From Fibrobacteraceae bacterium (GTDB taxonomy: Bacteria > Fibrobacterota > Fibrobacteria > Fibrobacterales > Fibrobacteraceae): a DNA stretch of 15,813 nucleotides. Positions within the stretch are counted from its first letter, which is position 1; each line of letters opens with the position of its first letter. The stretch spans positions 1,964 to 17,776 of the forward strand of contig JABUUT010000051.1 in assembly GCA_021443045.1 (NCBI GenBank), given 5' to 3'. Below, one piece after another: positions 1 through 7,792 of this stretch. A program made the position numbers and the translations under genes. The notes beneath the pieces are model-generated. The model did not search any database, was not told the origin of the DNA, and saw only the letters and a list, made by a program, of their open reading frames with translations.

Positions 1-59
1 TGACTACTGACAACTAATTCTACCGAGCCGTAGGCGGAACTGTCCGAAGGACAGCTAGG
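1..59 (+). repeat. 59-bp repeat, left copy of a perfect inverted pair
   Basis: Bases 1-59 are the exact reverse complement of 9042-9100 (59 of 59, compared by eye). The unit holds two heptamers (6-19), a segment with GCC-gta-GGC, and the hairpin CTGTCC-gaa-GGACAG (40-54). It may continue to the left of the window. No coding potential is seen. It belongs to the intergenic repeat set found throughout the window. Confidence 0.9.
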
Positions 60-64
60 GTCTT

Positions 65-97
65 GATGCTATCGACTCTTCGAGTCTCCAGAATGAC
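65..97 (-). repeat. Variable-palindrome repeat, copy 1
   Basis: Read on the minus strand: left flank GTCATTCTGGA, palindrome GACTC-gaa-GAGTC, right flank GATAGCATC. The flanks match the copies at 6933-6969, 8946-8978 and 8980-9015, but the stem sequence is different. There is no T-run after the stem, so it is not a convincing terminator for the FISUMP gene whose stop codon lies at 174-176. Confidence 0.7.
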
Positions 98-130
98 CCT
101 CAAGCCCACTGTCAAGGGAGTTGCGCAATG

Positions 131-179
131 ACGAACTACCGAAAACTGACCACCGATAACCGACTACCGACAACTAATT
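131..179. repeat. Heptamer tract overlapping the FISUMP stop codon
   Basis: Seven consecutive 7-bp units in one phase: ACGAACT, ACCGAAA, ACTGACC, ACCGATA, ACCGACT, ACCGACA, ACTAATT. On the minus strand the last unit reads AATTAGT and supplies the TAG stop codon (176-174) of the FISUMP gene. Related tracts lie at 6994-7028, 9082-9116, 9155-9182, 9254-9288 and 11719-11739. Confidence 0.75.
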
Positions 180-1301
180 CCCGTTGATGCAGCGAACGGA
201 GTAACCGTTGTTCTTTGCGTTGGAGGGCACTAGCTGGCGAACCATCTGGTCGCTCATGCGGCCCATGGCCCACAGGTAGATGGTTTCGTTTCGGCCATTC
301 TGGGCAGACCAGAATCCAGCGTATTCACCCATATCTTCATAGCGAACGGTAGATTTTCCAATGAGTTTTCGATAACCAGAAGAAAATACGGTAAAGCCAT
401 ATTCGTCGGTGCCGCCACCGCCCTGCCAACCCGTGTTGGCCTTTAGTTTCTCTGCAAACCTTCCGCACTTGTCTACGCCATCGTAGCACTGGGTAAGGCC
501 GGTGAGCATATCCTGCCATTCTCTGTCACGGGGCAAGTGCCAACCTTCGGGGCAAGCCTTGCGGGCACCTTCCAAATCGTACAAGCGACCACTGCGCATA
601 CAGTAGGAATCCTTGTCTTCGTAGCACCAGGAGTGGCCCTCCACATTGTAGTTTACATTCTGGGCAAACCACTCGCGGCCTTCCACCTTAATGGTTCGAT
701 AAACCTGGCCGTCGCGAGGGTCTGTAAACATGCTTACTTTATCTCGGATTAGGGCTCTATGTTCCTGTTCTTCCTTGCGGAACTCAACCAGCTTTTCACG
801 CTGGTACTTGCGACGACCCTCAAATTTTTCTTCCCAATAAGCTTGGGCCTGAGGATTGTCAAACTTAATCTTCATCTTGTCTACAACGTACAATTCATCG
901 CCACAGGCCAAATCAACACCGGCAATTTCAGTAATTAAGGAATCGGGGCCAAAAGGACGGATGTTGCTGAAGTAAGAAATCCAGGCTTCCTTAGTTTCTT
1001 GACACTTGTTGTAAAAATTTTCCTTCTCAATTTTTTCGGCGGGAACCGTAATGTTGCCAGCCACGGCAAAGGCAAATAAGCTGTCTTTTACCTTAAAGGA
1101 TACAGGCTGAACCTGCTTGTAGTGGGTGTATTTTCCCATGCGGATGGAGCCTTCGATTTTGGCGGCGGAGTATTCCCCTTGACCTTCCGCACCAAACAGA
1201 ACATCCCAAGTTTTGGGGGCTTCAGCAAAAGCTTGCATTGAAAAAAATCCCAGCACTGCAAGGCTGAGTTTTTTGATGGTTGTTTGTATATGAACTCTCA
1301 T
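174..1301 (-). CDS. Secreted FISUMP-domain protein
   Basis: This 375-residue protein starts with a basic stretch and a hydrophobic core ending in AFA (24-26), which fits a signal peptide cleaved before Glu27, so it is probably exported. Residues 27-150 form a domain I do not recognise, with Cys100 and Cys133. Residues 155-190 are highly charged and probably helical. Residues 194-374 are a FISUMP domain (TIGR02145-like): DGQVYRTIKV, EWFAQNVNY, CPEGWHLP (250-257), YGFTVFSSGYR, FWSAQ and a final SVRC. Cysteines at about 226, 234, 250, 272, 279 and 372 could form disulfides. The molecular role of FISUMP domains is not established; a surface or periplasmic role is inferred. The gene is divergent from purU (80 bp apart). 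Its stop codon lies in a heptamer repeat tract and no terminator is visible downstream. Confidence 0.86.
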   Translation of the reverse strand: MRVHIQTTIKKLSLAVLGFFSMQAFAEAPKTWDVLFGAEGQGEYSAAKIEGSIRMGKYTHYKQVQPVSFKVKDSLFAFAVAGNITVPAEKIEKENFYNKCQETKEAWISYFSNIRPFGPDSLITEIAGVDLACGDELYVVDKMKIKFDNPQAQAYWEEKFEGRRKYQREKLVEFRKEEQEHRALIRDKVSMFTDPRDGQVYRTIKVEGREWFAQNVNYNVEGHSWCYEDKDSYCMRSGRLYDLEGARKACPEGWHLPRDREWQDMLTGLTQCYDGVDKCGRFAEKLKANTGWQGGGGTDEYGFTVFSSGYRKLIGKSTVRYEDMGEYAGFWSAQNGRNETIYLWAMGRMSDQMVRQLVPSNAKNNGYSVRCINGN

Positions 1302-1381
1302 TTTTCTAACCTTTGAATATTTGTTTGACCAATTTTAGTTTTTTTTCAAACATTTGTCTGCCTATTTGTTACATTTAAGCC

Positions 1382-2227
1382 ATGGCAATCACACATTATA
1401 TTCTACAAATTCATTGTCCCGACCAAAAGGGGCTTATTGCGGGCACTACCCAAGTACTGGCCAAAGCCGGAGCCAACATTATAGACTTGCAGCAGCATAC
1501 CGCAAAAGATATTGAAACCTTCTTTCTGCGTGCCGTTTTTGAAGCAGACTCCGACGATATTCAAGAGGTTAACCGCCATCTAGAAACATTGGCCCCCCAC
1601 CTGCAGTTAAACTGGAAACTTTTTGACACAAGCAAAACAGAACGGGTTGCCATATTTGTTTCCAAAACAGACCACTGCCTTTACGACCTTTTGCTTAAGC
1701 GAAGAGACGGAGACCTGCCCTGCGAGTTCAGTTGCATTGTAGGGAACCACCCCGATTTGGGCCCCATCGGGGGAAACTTTGGCGTTCCATTCTACTACGT
1801 ACCAAGTAACCCAGACAAAACTATTCCCGAAAACCGCTTCCGCGAAATAATCAAGGAAACCAACACCGACACCATTGTGCTGGCACGCTACATGCAAATT
1901 CTTTCTGCCCAGTTTACGGAAGAGTTCAAATACCGCGTTATAAACATCCATCATGGATTTTTACCGGCATTTAAAGGAGCCAAGCCCTACCACCAGGCAT
2001 GGAACAAGGGCGTTAAAATTATTGGTGCCACCGCCCACTTTGCCACCGAAGACCTGGACCAGGGGCCAATTATTGCCCAAGACATCCAGCGGGTGCCCGA
2101 AACGGCTAGCATTGATGAACTGGTGGAACTGGGAAAAGATATTGAAAAGCGCACCTTGTCAGCCGCCCTAAAACTGTGGCTGGAACACCGTGTATTTGTT
2201 TACGCCGGCAGAACCTTTATTCTATAG
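1382..2227 (+). CDS. purU: Formyltetrahydrofolate deformylase (PurU)
   Basis: Hydrolyses 10-formyltetrahydrofolate to formate and tetrahydrofolate in the cytoplasm, balancing one-carbon pools and supplying formate. The 281-residue length is normal for PurU. Residues 4-80 are the N-terminal ACT domain (YILQIHCPDQKGLIA). Residues 87-281 are the formyltransferase fold. The catalytic triad known from PurN/PurU maps to Asn188 and His190 (NIHHGFLPAFKGAKPYHQAW) and Asp226 (TEDLDQGPII). LARYMQIL (168-174) is also typical. The motif usually reads HHSFLP; here it is HHGFLP. The start fits the family's N-terminus, but no Shine-Dalgarno sequence precedes it; the context is GCCATGG. It is the first gene of a plus-strand cluster; the next start is 9 bp after its stop. 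Confidence 0.95.
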   Translation: MAITHYILQIHCPDQKGLIAGTTQVLAKAGANIIDLQQHTAKDIETFFLRAVFEADSDDIQEVNRHLETLAPHLQLNWKLFDTSKTERVAIFVSKTDHCLYDLLLKRRDGDLPCEFSCIVGNHPDLGPIGGNFGVPFYYVPSNPDKTIPENRFREIIKETNTDTIVLARYMQILSAQFTEEFKYRVINIHHGFLPAFKGAKPYHQAWNKGVKIIGATAHFATEDLDQGPIIAQDIQRVPETASIDELVELGKDIEKRTLSAALKLWLEHRVFVYAGRTFIL

Positions 2228-2236
2228 GAGATTTTT

Positions 2237-2734
2237 ATGGCAGACGAAATAAACACCACCACACCAGAAGAAGAAAACACCGCTCCCGCTGTAGCACCTG
2301 TGGAAGAATCCCTCAATGCTGAAGCTGCCGGTACAGACGCCCCAGAACAGATTATTCAAGAAGAGCAACTTCAACAGCCCACGCGTCCACAAGTCATTAT
2401 CCAGCAGGAACGTGGGTTTTCCCACTATGTGGGTTTTGCATTGTTGGCGGTTTTGGCCATTGGCTTCTACTTTTTACCAGGCATTGCCGTTACCTTTGGG
2501 GTAAGTCAGGTTGTAGACCTGAGTGGTGCGGCCGCGTGGATTTTTAGCACCATCCTCAGCTTTGTGGCATGGCTTTTGTTCAAGCTGAAAATAAAGGGTT
2601 TTAAAAAATCTTTTTATTGGTACATCGCTCTCTGTATATTCACTTTTGCCATTCTTATTGCCATTGAAGTTATGACAGAAGAATATGCCGTATTTTCAAA
2701 CATTTTTGCCCTTCTCACAGGGGCCAAGGGATAG
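2237..2734 (+). CDS. Hypothetical membrane protein, three TM segments
   Basis: This 165-residue protein has two parts. Residues 1-58 are acidic and rich in Pro, Ala, Glu and Gln, with no hydrophobic stretch, and look disordered. Residues 64-86, 97-116 and 126-145 are hydrophobic and predict three membrane helices, with a basic loop (KLKIKGFKK, 116-124) that should be cytoplasmic by the positive-inside rule. I do not recognise the family. The ribosome-binding site AGGAG (2226-2230) overlaps the purU stop codon and sits 6 bp before the ATG, which supports both the start and translational coupling to purU. pyrE starts 13 bp downstream. Confidence 0.85.
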   Translation: MADEINTTTPEEENTAPAVAPVEESLNAEAAGTDAPEQIIQEEQLQQPTRPQVIIQQERGFSHYVGFALLAVLAIGFYFLPGIAVTFGVSQVVDLSGAAAWIFSTILSFVAWLLFKLKIKGFKKSFYWYIALCIFTFAILIAIEVMTEEYAVFSNIFALLTGAKG

Positions 2735-2747
2735 TTAGGTTATAGAT

Positions 2748-3419
2748 ATGAACACAACCGATAGTTTTGTACAGTTTCTTGTGGAATGCAACGCATTAAA
2801 GTTTGGCGAATTCGTTACCAAGAGTGGCCGGGAAACGCCCTACTTTATTAATACCGGTGAATTCCGCACCGGGGTTGCCATGTCCAAATTGGCCGAATTT
2901 TACGCTTCTGCCTACATGCAGCATTTTAGCGGAAAGGCCCAAAACCTGTACGGACCAGCCTACAAGGGTATTCCTCTCTGCGTGGCTACCGCCATGAAGC
3001 TTTCCGATGTTTATGCCCAGAACCTCACTTTTACCTACAACCGAAAAGAAGTGAAGGATCACGGCGAAGGAGGCTCTTTGGTGGGCTACAAGTATGCAGA
3101 AAAAACGAATGTGGTCATCATCGAAGACGTGATTACCGCAGGTACTTCTGTAAACGAAACCATGCAGGCTCTTTCTCAAATTGAAAACGCCAACGTCATT
3201 GGTCTTTTAATTTCGGTGGACCGAAAAGAAAAATTGGAAAACGGCAAATCGGCCTTGCAAACCGTACAGGATGAATACGGCATTGAGGCCCATTCCATCA
3301 TCAACATCAACGACATCATTGCGTTCTTGGAAAAAGAAGAAAACCGCAAGGTCATCAACGCCCCAGAAGGTATTCTGGACCGCGTTTACGCCTATCGCGA
3401 AAAGTGGGGTGCTCAGTAG
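2748..3419 (+). CDS. pyrE: Orotate phosphoribosyltransferase
   Basis: Joins orotate and PRPP to give orotidine 5'-monophosphate plus pyrophosphate, the fifth step of de novo pyrimidine synthesis, in the cytoplasm. The 223-residue protein has the OPRT signatures in order: GRETPYFINTG (27-37), GPAYKGIPL (69-77), the flexible catalytic loop NRKEVKDHGEGG (98-109) and the PRPP-binding loop VVIIEDVITAGTS (122-134). The catalytic loop is of the RKExKDHGEGG type found in PyrE of Proteobacteria and yeast. Its neighbours are not pyrimidine genes, so it is not in a pyr operon here; it shares the transcript with purU and envelope genes. Only a weak AGG lies upstream of the start. Confidence 0.96.
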   Translation: MNTTDSFVQFLVECNALKFGEFVTKSGRETPYFINTGEFRTGVAMSKLAEFYASAYMQHFSGKAQNLYGPAYKGIPLCVATAMKLSDVYAQNLTFTYNRKEVKDHGEGGSLVGYKYAEKTNVVIIEDVITAGTSVNETMQALSQIENANVIGLLISVDRKEKLENGKSALQTVQDEYGIEAHSIININDIIAFLEKEENRKVINAPEGILDRVYAYREKWGAQ

Positions 3420-3437
3420 GCAGCTTTGTAGGCAAAT

Positions 3438-4133
3438 ATGAAAAAATGGCTCCAATGTTTAATAGGCTCCATGGCGTTCTGCATTCTTTGGGGATGCGGA
3501 ACACAGAGCCATTGGACTAGAAGCCATCAAGGCTACAAGCAGGCTCCATACGGTGAACTGGCTGTTACAGGCATCGACAACGCCATTGTAATAACCCGTT
3601 CATCCTGGTTTGCCAAAAGGTTAGAAATAGGCAAAGATTCCATTCACGCCTACCTCACTGCATTTTGCAAAAAAAATTTGACGGATGAGTTGCACAAAGC
3701 ATACCCAACGTTAAGTGTTATTCCCGACACAGCGCTTTCCCGCTTTGCAGAAGAAAGCCAAAAAGTAGACGAACGCATTTACATAAAAGGCCGCATTCCC
3801 GAACAGGGGGTTGAGGTAAAAGATGGGGCAGGAAACATTCCCTCCCAAATATTGATTATCCATGAATTTATCATTGGCACCGATCAAAAGCGGGAGAGCT
3901 ACTTTGACTATGCGCTTATCCACAATGAAAGTGCCGAAAAAGCCACCTCCAAAAATGTAACAGCCATTGTCTCTTACACATTGTGGGATAACCTGAAGCA
4001 ACGAGCCTTATTCAATGCCATTGACGAGATACAGCAGCCCGTTATAAAAATGTCTACCGAAGAAATGAAGGCACTCATCGCTAAATCGGTACAGCAAATT
4101 CGCAAGAATCTGTACGAAGGAGTTGTGCGATGA
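3438..4133 (+). CDS. Putative lipoprotein of unknown function
   Basis: This 231-residue protein begins MKKW followed by a hydrophobic core and the lipobox LWGC, with Cys20 as the lipidation site. Residue +2 is Gly, so there is no Asp inner-membrane retention signal and an outer-membrane location is plausible. The mature part is mixed alpha/beta with a charged, helical C-terminus (about 205-231); I do not recognise a family. Its stop codon overlaps the start of the next gene (ATGA, 4130-4133), so the two are probably translated together and may work as a pair with the barrel-like protein. The Shine-Dalgarno sequence is weak (TAGG), and it lies 18 bp after pyrE. Confidence 0.85.
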   Translation: MKKWLQCLIGSMAFCILWGCGTQSHWTRSHQGYKQAPYGELAVTGIDNAIVITRSSWFAKRLEIGKDSIHAYLTAFCKKNLTDELHKAYPTLSVIPDTALSRFAEESQKVDERIYIKGRIPEQGVEVKDGAGNIPSQILIIHEFIIGTDQKRESYFDYALIHNESAEKATSKNVTAIVSYTLWDNLKQRALFNAIDEIQQPVIKMSTEEMKALIAKSVQQIRKNLYEGVVR

Positions 4134-5386
4134 AAAAAATTCTTCTATTGCTAGCAGCCGTTTCTTCGTTAATTTATTCAAAAGAAATTTTCTTTGACTC
4201 CCATTACACCTTGTGGAGCAGTCCAGACATTCTTATTTGGACTCCAGATGAGGAGTCTCCCCTAGACCCTAAGGAATTTTGTCTTTCTTTAAAGCGAAAC
4301 AACACGGGCATAGGCGAACCCAAATGCCGCGTGTTTGGCGAGTGGTCCCGAGATTCCATACCCATGCGGTATGGAAAATGGCTCAAGAACAATCTGGAGC
4401 CTGGCCTTAAGCCTGAATACCTGCACGCCCGCCACCCCGCCATGCATGCCAAAATACAGGCTTTGGAAGACAACATTGTTCTTTTTGTAACTCGAGAAGA
4501 AAACCGGATTAAGGCAGCCATTTTTGACGAAACCGCCACAGAACCAAAAATGGCAGGCACCGTTTTTTACAGTAACGATAAGGTGGCTTTATCAGACGAC
4601 ATCGCCTCAACGTTCTTTGACATTCGCACCAAACGCCGCCTTACCAAGCAGGAACGACAAAAGAAAATGACGGAGCCCGACGACTTTTACAAAGAAACTC
4701 CAGACTTTCGCGGGTGGGCCGGCGTGGCTCTAGGATACTCCCAAGCCCATGTTCCCCTAACCCCCAAAAACTGGACAAGCAGCCACGAGAAAAGCCAAGT
4801 TCGCAACTACCGAATTACCAAGGACTCCACAAGCCTCTGGAACTTTATTGACGACTCCGACCCCTTTTTGAACGTTTATTTGGGCGGTTCCTGGTACGGG
4901 TTTATCGGAGCCGAACTTATTTACCGTTTTGCCAAGCATAATGTAAAAACCGACCCCAAAGACACCGTGTACCAGGAATTGGATCACTGGAGCTTTTACC
5001 AGCACGAAATTGGCATTAACGTTATTTTTTCCCGAACCTACAGTTACTGGAAATGGCTAGACATATCCCCCTTTGCCTTCCTCGGTTTCCAATACAGTTT
5101 CTTTGTTGAAGACATTGGTTTAAAAGATGGTGTAAAAGACCCCTCTCGGGCCTACACCGCCCGCATTGAGTTTGAGGATGCCTACAAAGGGGCCCTAGTT
5201 GGATTCGGTTCCCAATTTGCATTTTTAAAACATTACGGTTTGGGCGTGAGAACTGGAATTTCTAGCCGAGGACGAAACATTTATTCCGACCCCACCCCAG
5301 ATGCCGCCGCAGAACCTACAACTATAGGCGGTTCCACCATCGATTGGTTCATAAATGTGGGGTTGGAATACCACTTTAGCAAATAA
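4130..5386 (+). CDS. Exported protein, probable outer-membrane beta-barrel
   Basis: This 418-residue protein has a signal peptide (MKKILLLLAAVSSLIYS, probable cleavage near residue 17). Residues 18-170 look soluble and include FCLSLKRNNTGIGEPKC, in which two cysteines could pair. Residues 185-418 show alternating aromatic/hydrophobic strands with Gly and Tyr, such as AGVALGYSQ, LNVYLGGSWYGFIGAELIYRF and HEIGINVIFSRTYSYW, and end FINVGLEYHFSK. That pattern suggests an outer-membrane barrel, although the last residue is Lys and not Phe. No enzymatic motif is seen. AAGGAG sits just before the start, inside the upstream lipoprotein gene, which overlaps by 4 bp. The function is unknown; a barrel-lipoprotein pair is inferred. 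Confidence 0.82.
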   Translation: MKKILLLLAAVSSLIYSKEIFFDSHYTLWSSPDILIWTPDEESPLDPKEFCLSLKRNNTGIGEPKCRVFGEWSRDSIPMRYGKWLKNNLEPGLKPEYLHARHPAMHAKIQALEDNIVLFVTREENRIKAAIFDETATEPKMAGTVFYSNDKVALSDDIASTFFDIRTKRRLTKQERQKKMTEPDDFYKETPDFRGWAGVALGYSQAHVPLTPKNWTSSHEKSQVRNYRITKDSTSLWNFIDDSDPFLNVYLGGSWYGFIGAELIYRFAKHNVKTDPKDTVYQELDHWSFYQHEIGINVIFSRTYSYWKWLDISPFAFLGFQYSFFVEDIGLKDGVKDPSRAYTARIEFEDAYKGALVGFGSQFAFLKHYGLGVRTGISSRGRNIYSDPTPDAAAEPTTIGGSTIDWFINVGLEYHFSK

Positions 5387-5406
5387 TTGCTAAATTTTCC
5401 CTCATT

Positions 5407-6765
5407 ATGAGCGTTGATCCATTTTTAAACCCAGTCAAGATTATAGAACCCGAAAACAAACTTCCCGACTATACCTTCGACCAGCTTCCCGAAGAACAGA
5501 AATCCATTCTGGCTTCTCACGGCTGGACCGATTTAATGCCAGTGCAACGAAAGACCATTCCCTATATGCTGGCCGCCCGCGATATGCTGGTGCAATCTAA
5601 AACCGGTTCCGGTAAAACAGGGGCTTTTGTACTCCCGCTACTTCAGGTGATTGTTCGCGACCATCTTTTTCCACAAGCCTTAATTTTGGTTCCTACTAGA
5701 GAACTGGCCATACAGGTACATGACGAAGTTGAAAAATTGTCCCAGGGAACCGGCATTCGCTCTACGGCTATTTTTGGTGGAGTATCCTACGAGCCTCAGG
5801 TAAAAGCACTTAAAGATGGTGTACACATTATTGTAGCCACTCCTGGCCGTCTTATGGACCACATTCAAAGAGGGCAAGTGGATTTGCTTTCCGTTCGAGA
5901 CCTCATTCTTGACGAAGCCGACGAAATGCTGTCTATGGGTTTTTACCCAGACATGCAAAAGATTCGTCGTTACCTGCCCAAAGAATTGGCATGCACCATG
6001 TTCAGCGCCACCATTCCCCAAACGGTAAAAAGTTTGGCTCGCGAATTCCAACGCAAGAGTGCCAGTTTTCTTTCACTCAGCTACGATCAGGTTATTGCCA
6101 ACAACCTGGAGCACCACTACTACATGTGCGATGTTATGGAAAAAGATTCCATGACCATAAAAGTTTTGGAATACGAATGTCCAGAAAGCTGCATGATTTT
6201 CTGCAACAAGAAAAGCAATGTAAGCTACCTGGAACAGGTTCTCAAAAACTACGGATTCAACGTGGGAGCCTTGTCTGGAGACGTTTCCCAAAGCCTTCGG
6301 GAAAAAACCTTAAAGGCCTTCCGCAGCCGGGAGCTGAATATTCTCATTTGTACCGATGTGGCCGCTCGAGGCATCGATATTGACCACGTTTCCCATGTTA
6401 TAGTCTATGACCACCCCGATGACCACGAAGTCTATGTGCATCGGAGTGGGCGTACGGCCCGTGCGGGCCGTAGCGGTCTGGCAATATCCTTGATTACTCC
6501 AGTGGAAGAAATTGAGCTGAAGCAGACCGCCGCAGACTTTGGCATTAACTTCATTAAAAAAGAACCTCTTACCGAACAGGTGATAGCAGAAAAAGTCTGC
6601 GCCCGCACCCGCGAAAAGCTTCAAAAGAGCAACATTTCGCTGGGTCAAAAAGACCGGGAACGCATAGGCCACTTTATTCCTCTTGTAAAGGAAATGGCAA
6701 ACGGCAGTTCCGATGACCAGATGCTCCTCGCCTACCTTCTTGACCGTTACACCTGGAAGAGGTAG
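5407..6765 (+). CDS. DEAD-box ATP-dependent RNA helicase
   Basis: Uses ATP to unwind or remodel RNA, typically in ribosome assembly, mRNA decay or cold adaptation. The 452-residue protein has all the family motifs: Q-motif with Gln47, motif I SKTGSGKT (64-71), Ia PTREL (96-100), Ib TPGR (145-148), II DEAD (169-172), III SAT (200-202), IV MIFCNKK, V TDVAARGID (316-324) and VI HRSGRTARAG (345-354). Motif I usually begins AxTGSGKT; here the first residue is Ser. The tail after the helicase core is short (about 85 residues) and lacks the RNA-binding domain of long DeaD/DbpA proteins, so CshA/RhlE-type assignment is possible but not certain. It starts 20 bp after the barrel gene without a Shine-Dalgarno sequence and ends the six-gene run. 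No terminator is seen after it. Confidence 0.97.
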   Translation: MSVDPFLNPVKIIEPENKLPDYTFDQLPEEQKSILASHGWTDLMPVQRKTIPYMLAARDMLVQSKTGSGKTGAFVLPLLQVIVRDHLFPQALILVPTRELAIQVHDEVEKLSQGTGIRSTAIFGGVSYEPQVKALKDGVHIIVATPGRLMDHIQRGQVDLLSVRDLILDEADEMLSMGFYPDMQKIRRYLPKELACTMFSATIPQTVKSLAREFQRKSASFLSLSYDQVIANNLEHHYYMCDVMEKDSMTIKVLEYECPESCMIFCNKKSNVSYLEQVLKNYGFNVGALSGDVSQSLREKTLKAFRSRELNILICTDVAARGIDIDHVSHVIVYDHPDDHEVYVHRSGRTARAGRSGLAISLITPVEEIELKQTAADFGINFIKKEPLTEQVIAEKVCARTREKLQKSNISLGQKDRERIGHFIPLVKEMANGSSDDQMLLAYLLDRYTWKR

Positions 6766-6815
6766 AGGAAAGACGAAAGAGGGCATCAACAAGAGTCAAA
6801 ATTGTTCACCTGGCG

Positions 6816-6828
6816 GTGTCATCCTGGA
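6816..6828 (+). repeat. Partial copy of the variable-palindrome repeat
   Basis: GTGTCATCCTGGA matches the left flank of the family seen at 6933-6969, but no matching short palindrome and right flank follow directly. A GATAGGATCC right-flank-like end appears at 6901-6910. The material between them contains two local duplications, which may have expanded the unit. Confidence 0.45.
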
Positions 6829-6842
6829 CCCCTGATACCGTC

Positions 6843-6910
6843 TTTAGCCCTGGAGCAGCCTTTAGCCCTGGACCCTGGAGCATCGCGATAGGAGATAGGG
6901 GATAGGATCC
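6843..6910 (+). repeat. Local tandem duplications between helicase and map
   Basis: TTTAGCCCTGGA occurs at 6843 and again at 6861 (18-bp period). CCCTGGAGCA also occurs twice. Three 7-bp units GATAGGA, GATAGGG, GATAGGA follow at 6887-6907 and run into TCC. There are no open reading frame features. It looks like slippage expansion inside a repeat element. Confidence 0.7.
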
Positions 6911-6932
6911 ACAGAAAGGTTCCAACCCGAAT

Positions 6933-6969
6933 GTGTCATCCTGAACGGCATACGCCGTGAAGGATCCAG
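6933..6969 (+). repeat. Variable-palindrome repeat, copy 2
   Basis: Left flank GTGTCATCCTGA, palindrome ACGGC-atac-GCCGT, right flank GAAGGATCCAG. The flanks are identical to those of the copy at 8980-9015 (opposite strand) while the stem is different. It lies 60 bp before the map start. Confidence 0.85.
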
Positions 6970-6993
6970 GGAATCTCCATGTAAATACCAATC

Positions 6994-7028
6994 ACTGATA
7001 ACCAGCCACCAATAACCAACAACTAACC
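6994..7028 (+). repeat. Five-unit heptamer tract ending at the map start codon
   Basis: Units ACTGATA, ACCAGCC, ACCAATA, ACCAACA and ACTAACC follow one another without a gap, and the next base is the A of the map ATG. The tract contains no Shine-Dalgarno sequence, so it forms the immediate 5' untranslated region of map. Confidence 0.8.
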
Positions 7029-7790
7029 ATGGCCAGAATCAAAGTTAAAAACGCAAAAGAAATCGAACTCATCCGCGATGCCGGCGCCCTAGCCGCCGAA
7101 ACACTAATCCGCGCCGGCGAAATGTGCAAGCCAGGCATAAACACACTGGAAATAGATGAATTTATCGGCGACTACACCCGCAAGCACAAAGGAATTTCTG
7201 CCTGCAAGGGCTATCATGGATACCCCCGCTACGCCTGCATTAGTATAAACGAGGTGGTCTGCCATGGCATACCCAACGCAAATACAATTCTTAAAGATGG
7301 CGACATAGTCAACATCGACATCACCACCATCCTTCAGGGCTACCACGGAGATACCTCAGCCATGTTCTGCGTAGGCAAGGTTTCAAAACTGGCAAAAGAC
7401 TTGGTAGACACCGCCAAATTCTGCATGGAAGAAGGAATTCGCGCCGCCGGTGAAGTGGGAGCCCGTTACTGGGACATTGGAAACGCCATTCAAGACATTG
7501 CCGACGAAAATGGTTTTAGCGTGGTTGAAGACTACTGCGGGCATGGAATTGGCCGCGGATTTCACGAAGAACCCACCATTTTTCACTTTCGCAACAACGC
7601 CCTAAAACAATTTATTGAGGTGGGCAATGTGTTTACCGTGGAGCCCATGATTAATGCAGGTCGCCCTGGCACCAAAACCTTGCGAGATGGCTGGACTGCC
7701 GTAACCAGTGACGGAAGCCTCAGCGCCCAATGGGAACACACCATAGTACGCACCAAGGACGGCATTGAAATTCTAACTCTCCCAAGGTAG
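7029..7790 (+). CDS. map: Methionine aminopeptidase, type I
   Basis: Removes the initiator methionine from new proteins in the cytoplasm; M24 family, binuclear metal enzyme. The 253-residue length is typical for type I without a zinc-finger extension. All metal ligands are present: Asp97 (NIDITT), Asp108 (GYHGDTS), His172 (CGHGIGRGFHEEP), Glu205 (EPMI) and Glu236 (WEHTIV). His79 (VCHGIPN) is the expected substrate-site histidine. The start ACCATGG is directly preceded by a heptamer repeat tract with no Shine-Dalgarno sequence, but the N-terminus (ARIKVKNAKEIELIRDAG) fits the family. It is the first gene of a probable three-gene operon; the next start is 2 bp after its stop. Confidence 0.97.
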   Translation: MARIKVKNAKEIELIRDAGALAAETLIRAGEMCKPGINTLEIDEFIGDYTRKHKGISACKGYHGYPRYACISINEVVCHGIPNANTILKDGDIVNIDITTILQGYHGDTSAMFCVGKVSKLAKDLVDTAKFCMEEGIRAAGEVGARYWDIGNAIQDIADENGFSVVEDYCGHGIGRGFHEEPTIFHFRNNALKQFIEVGNVFTVEPMINAGRPGTKTLRDGWTAVTSDGSLSAQWEHTIVRTKDGIEILTLPR

Positions 7791-7792
7791 CT

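Noticed and set aside
131..179. CRISPR array
   Set aside because: The units are 7 bp and contiguous, without spacers, and no cas gene is nearby.
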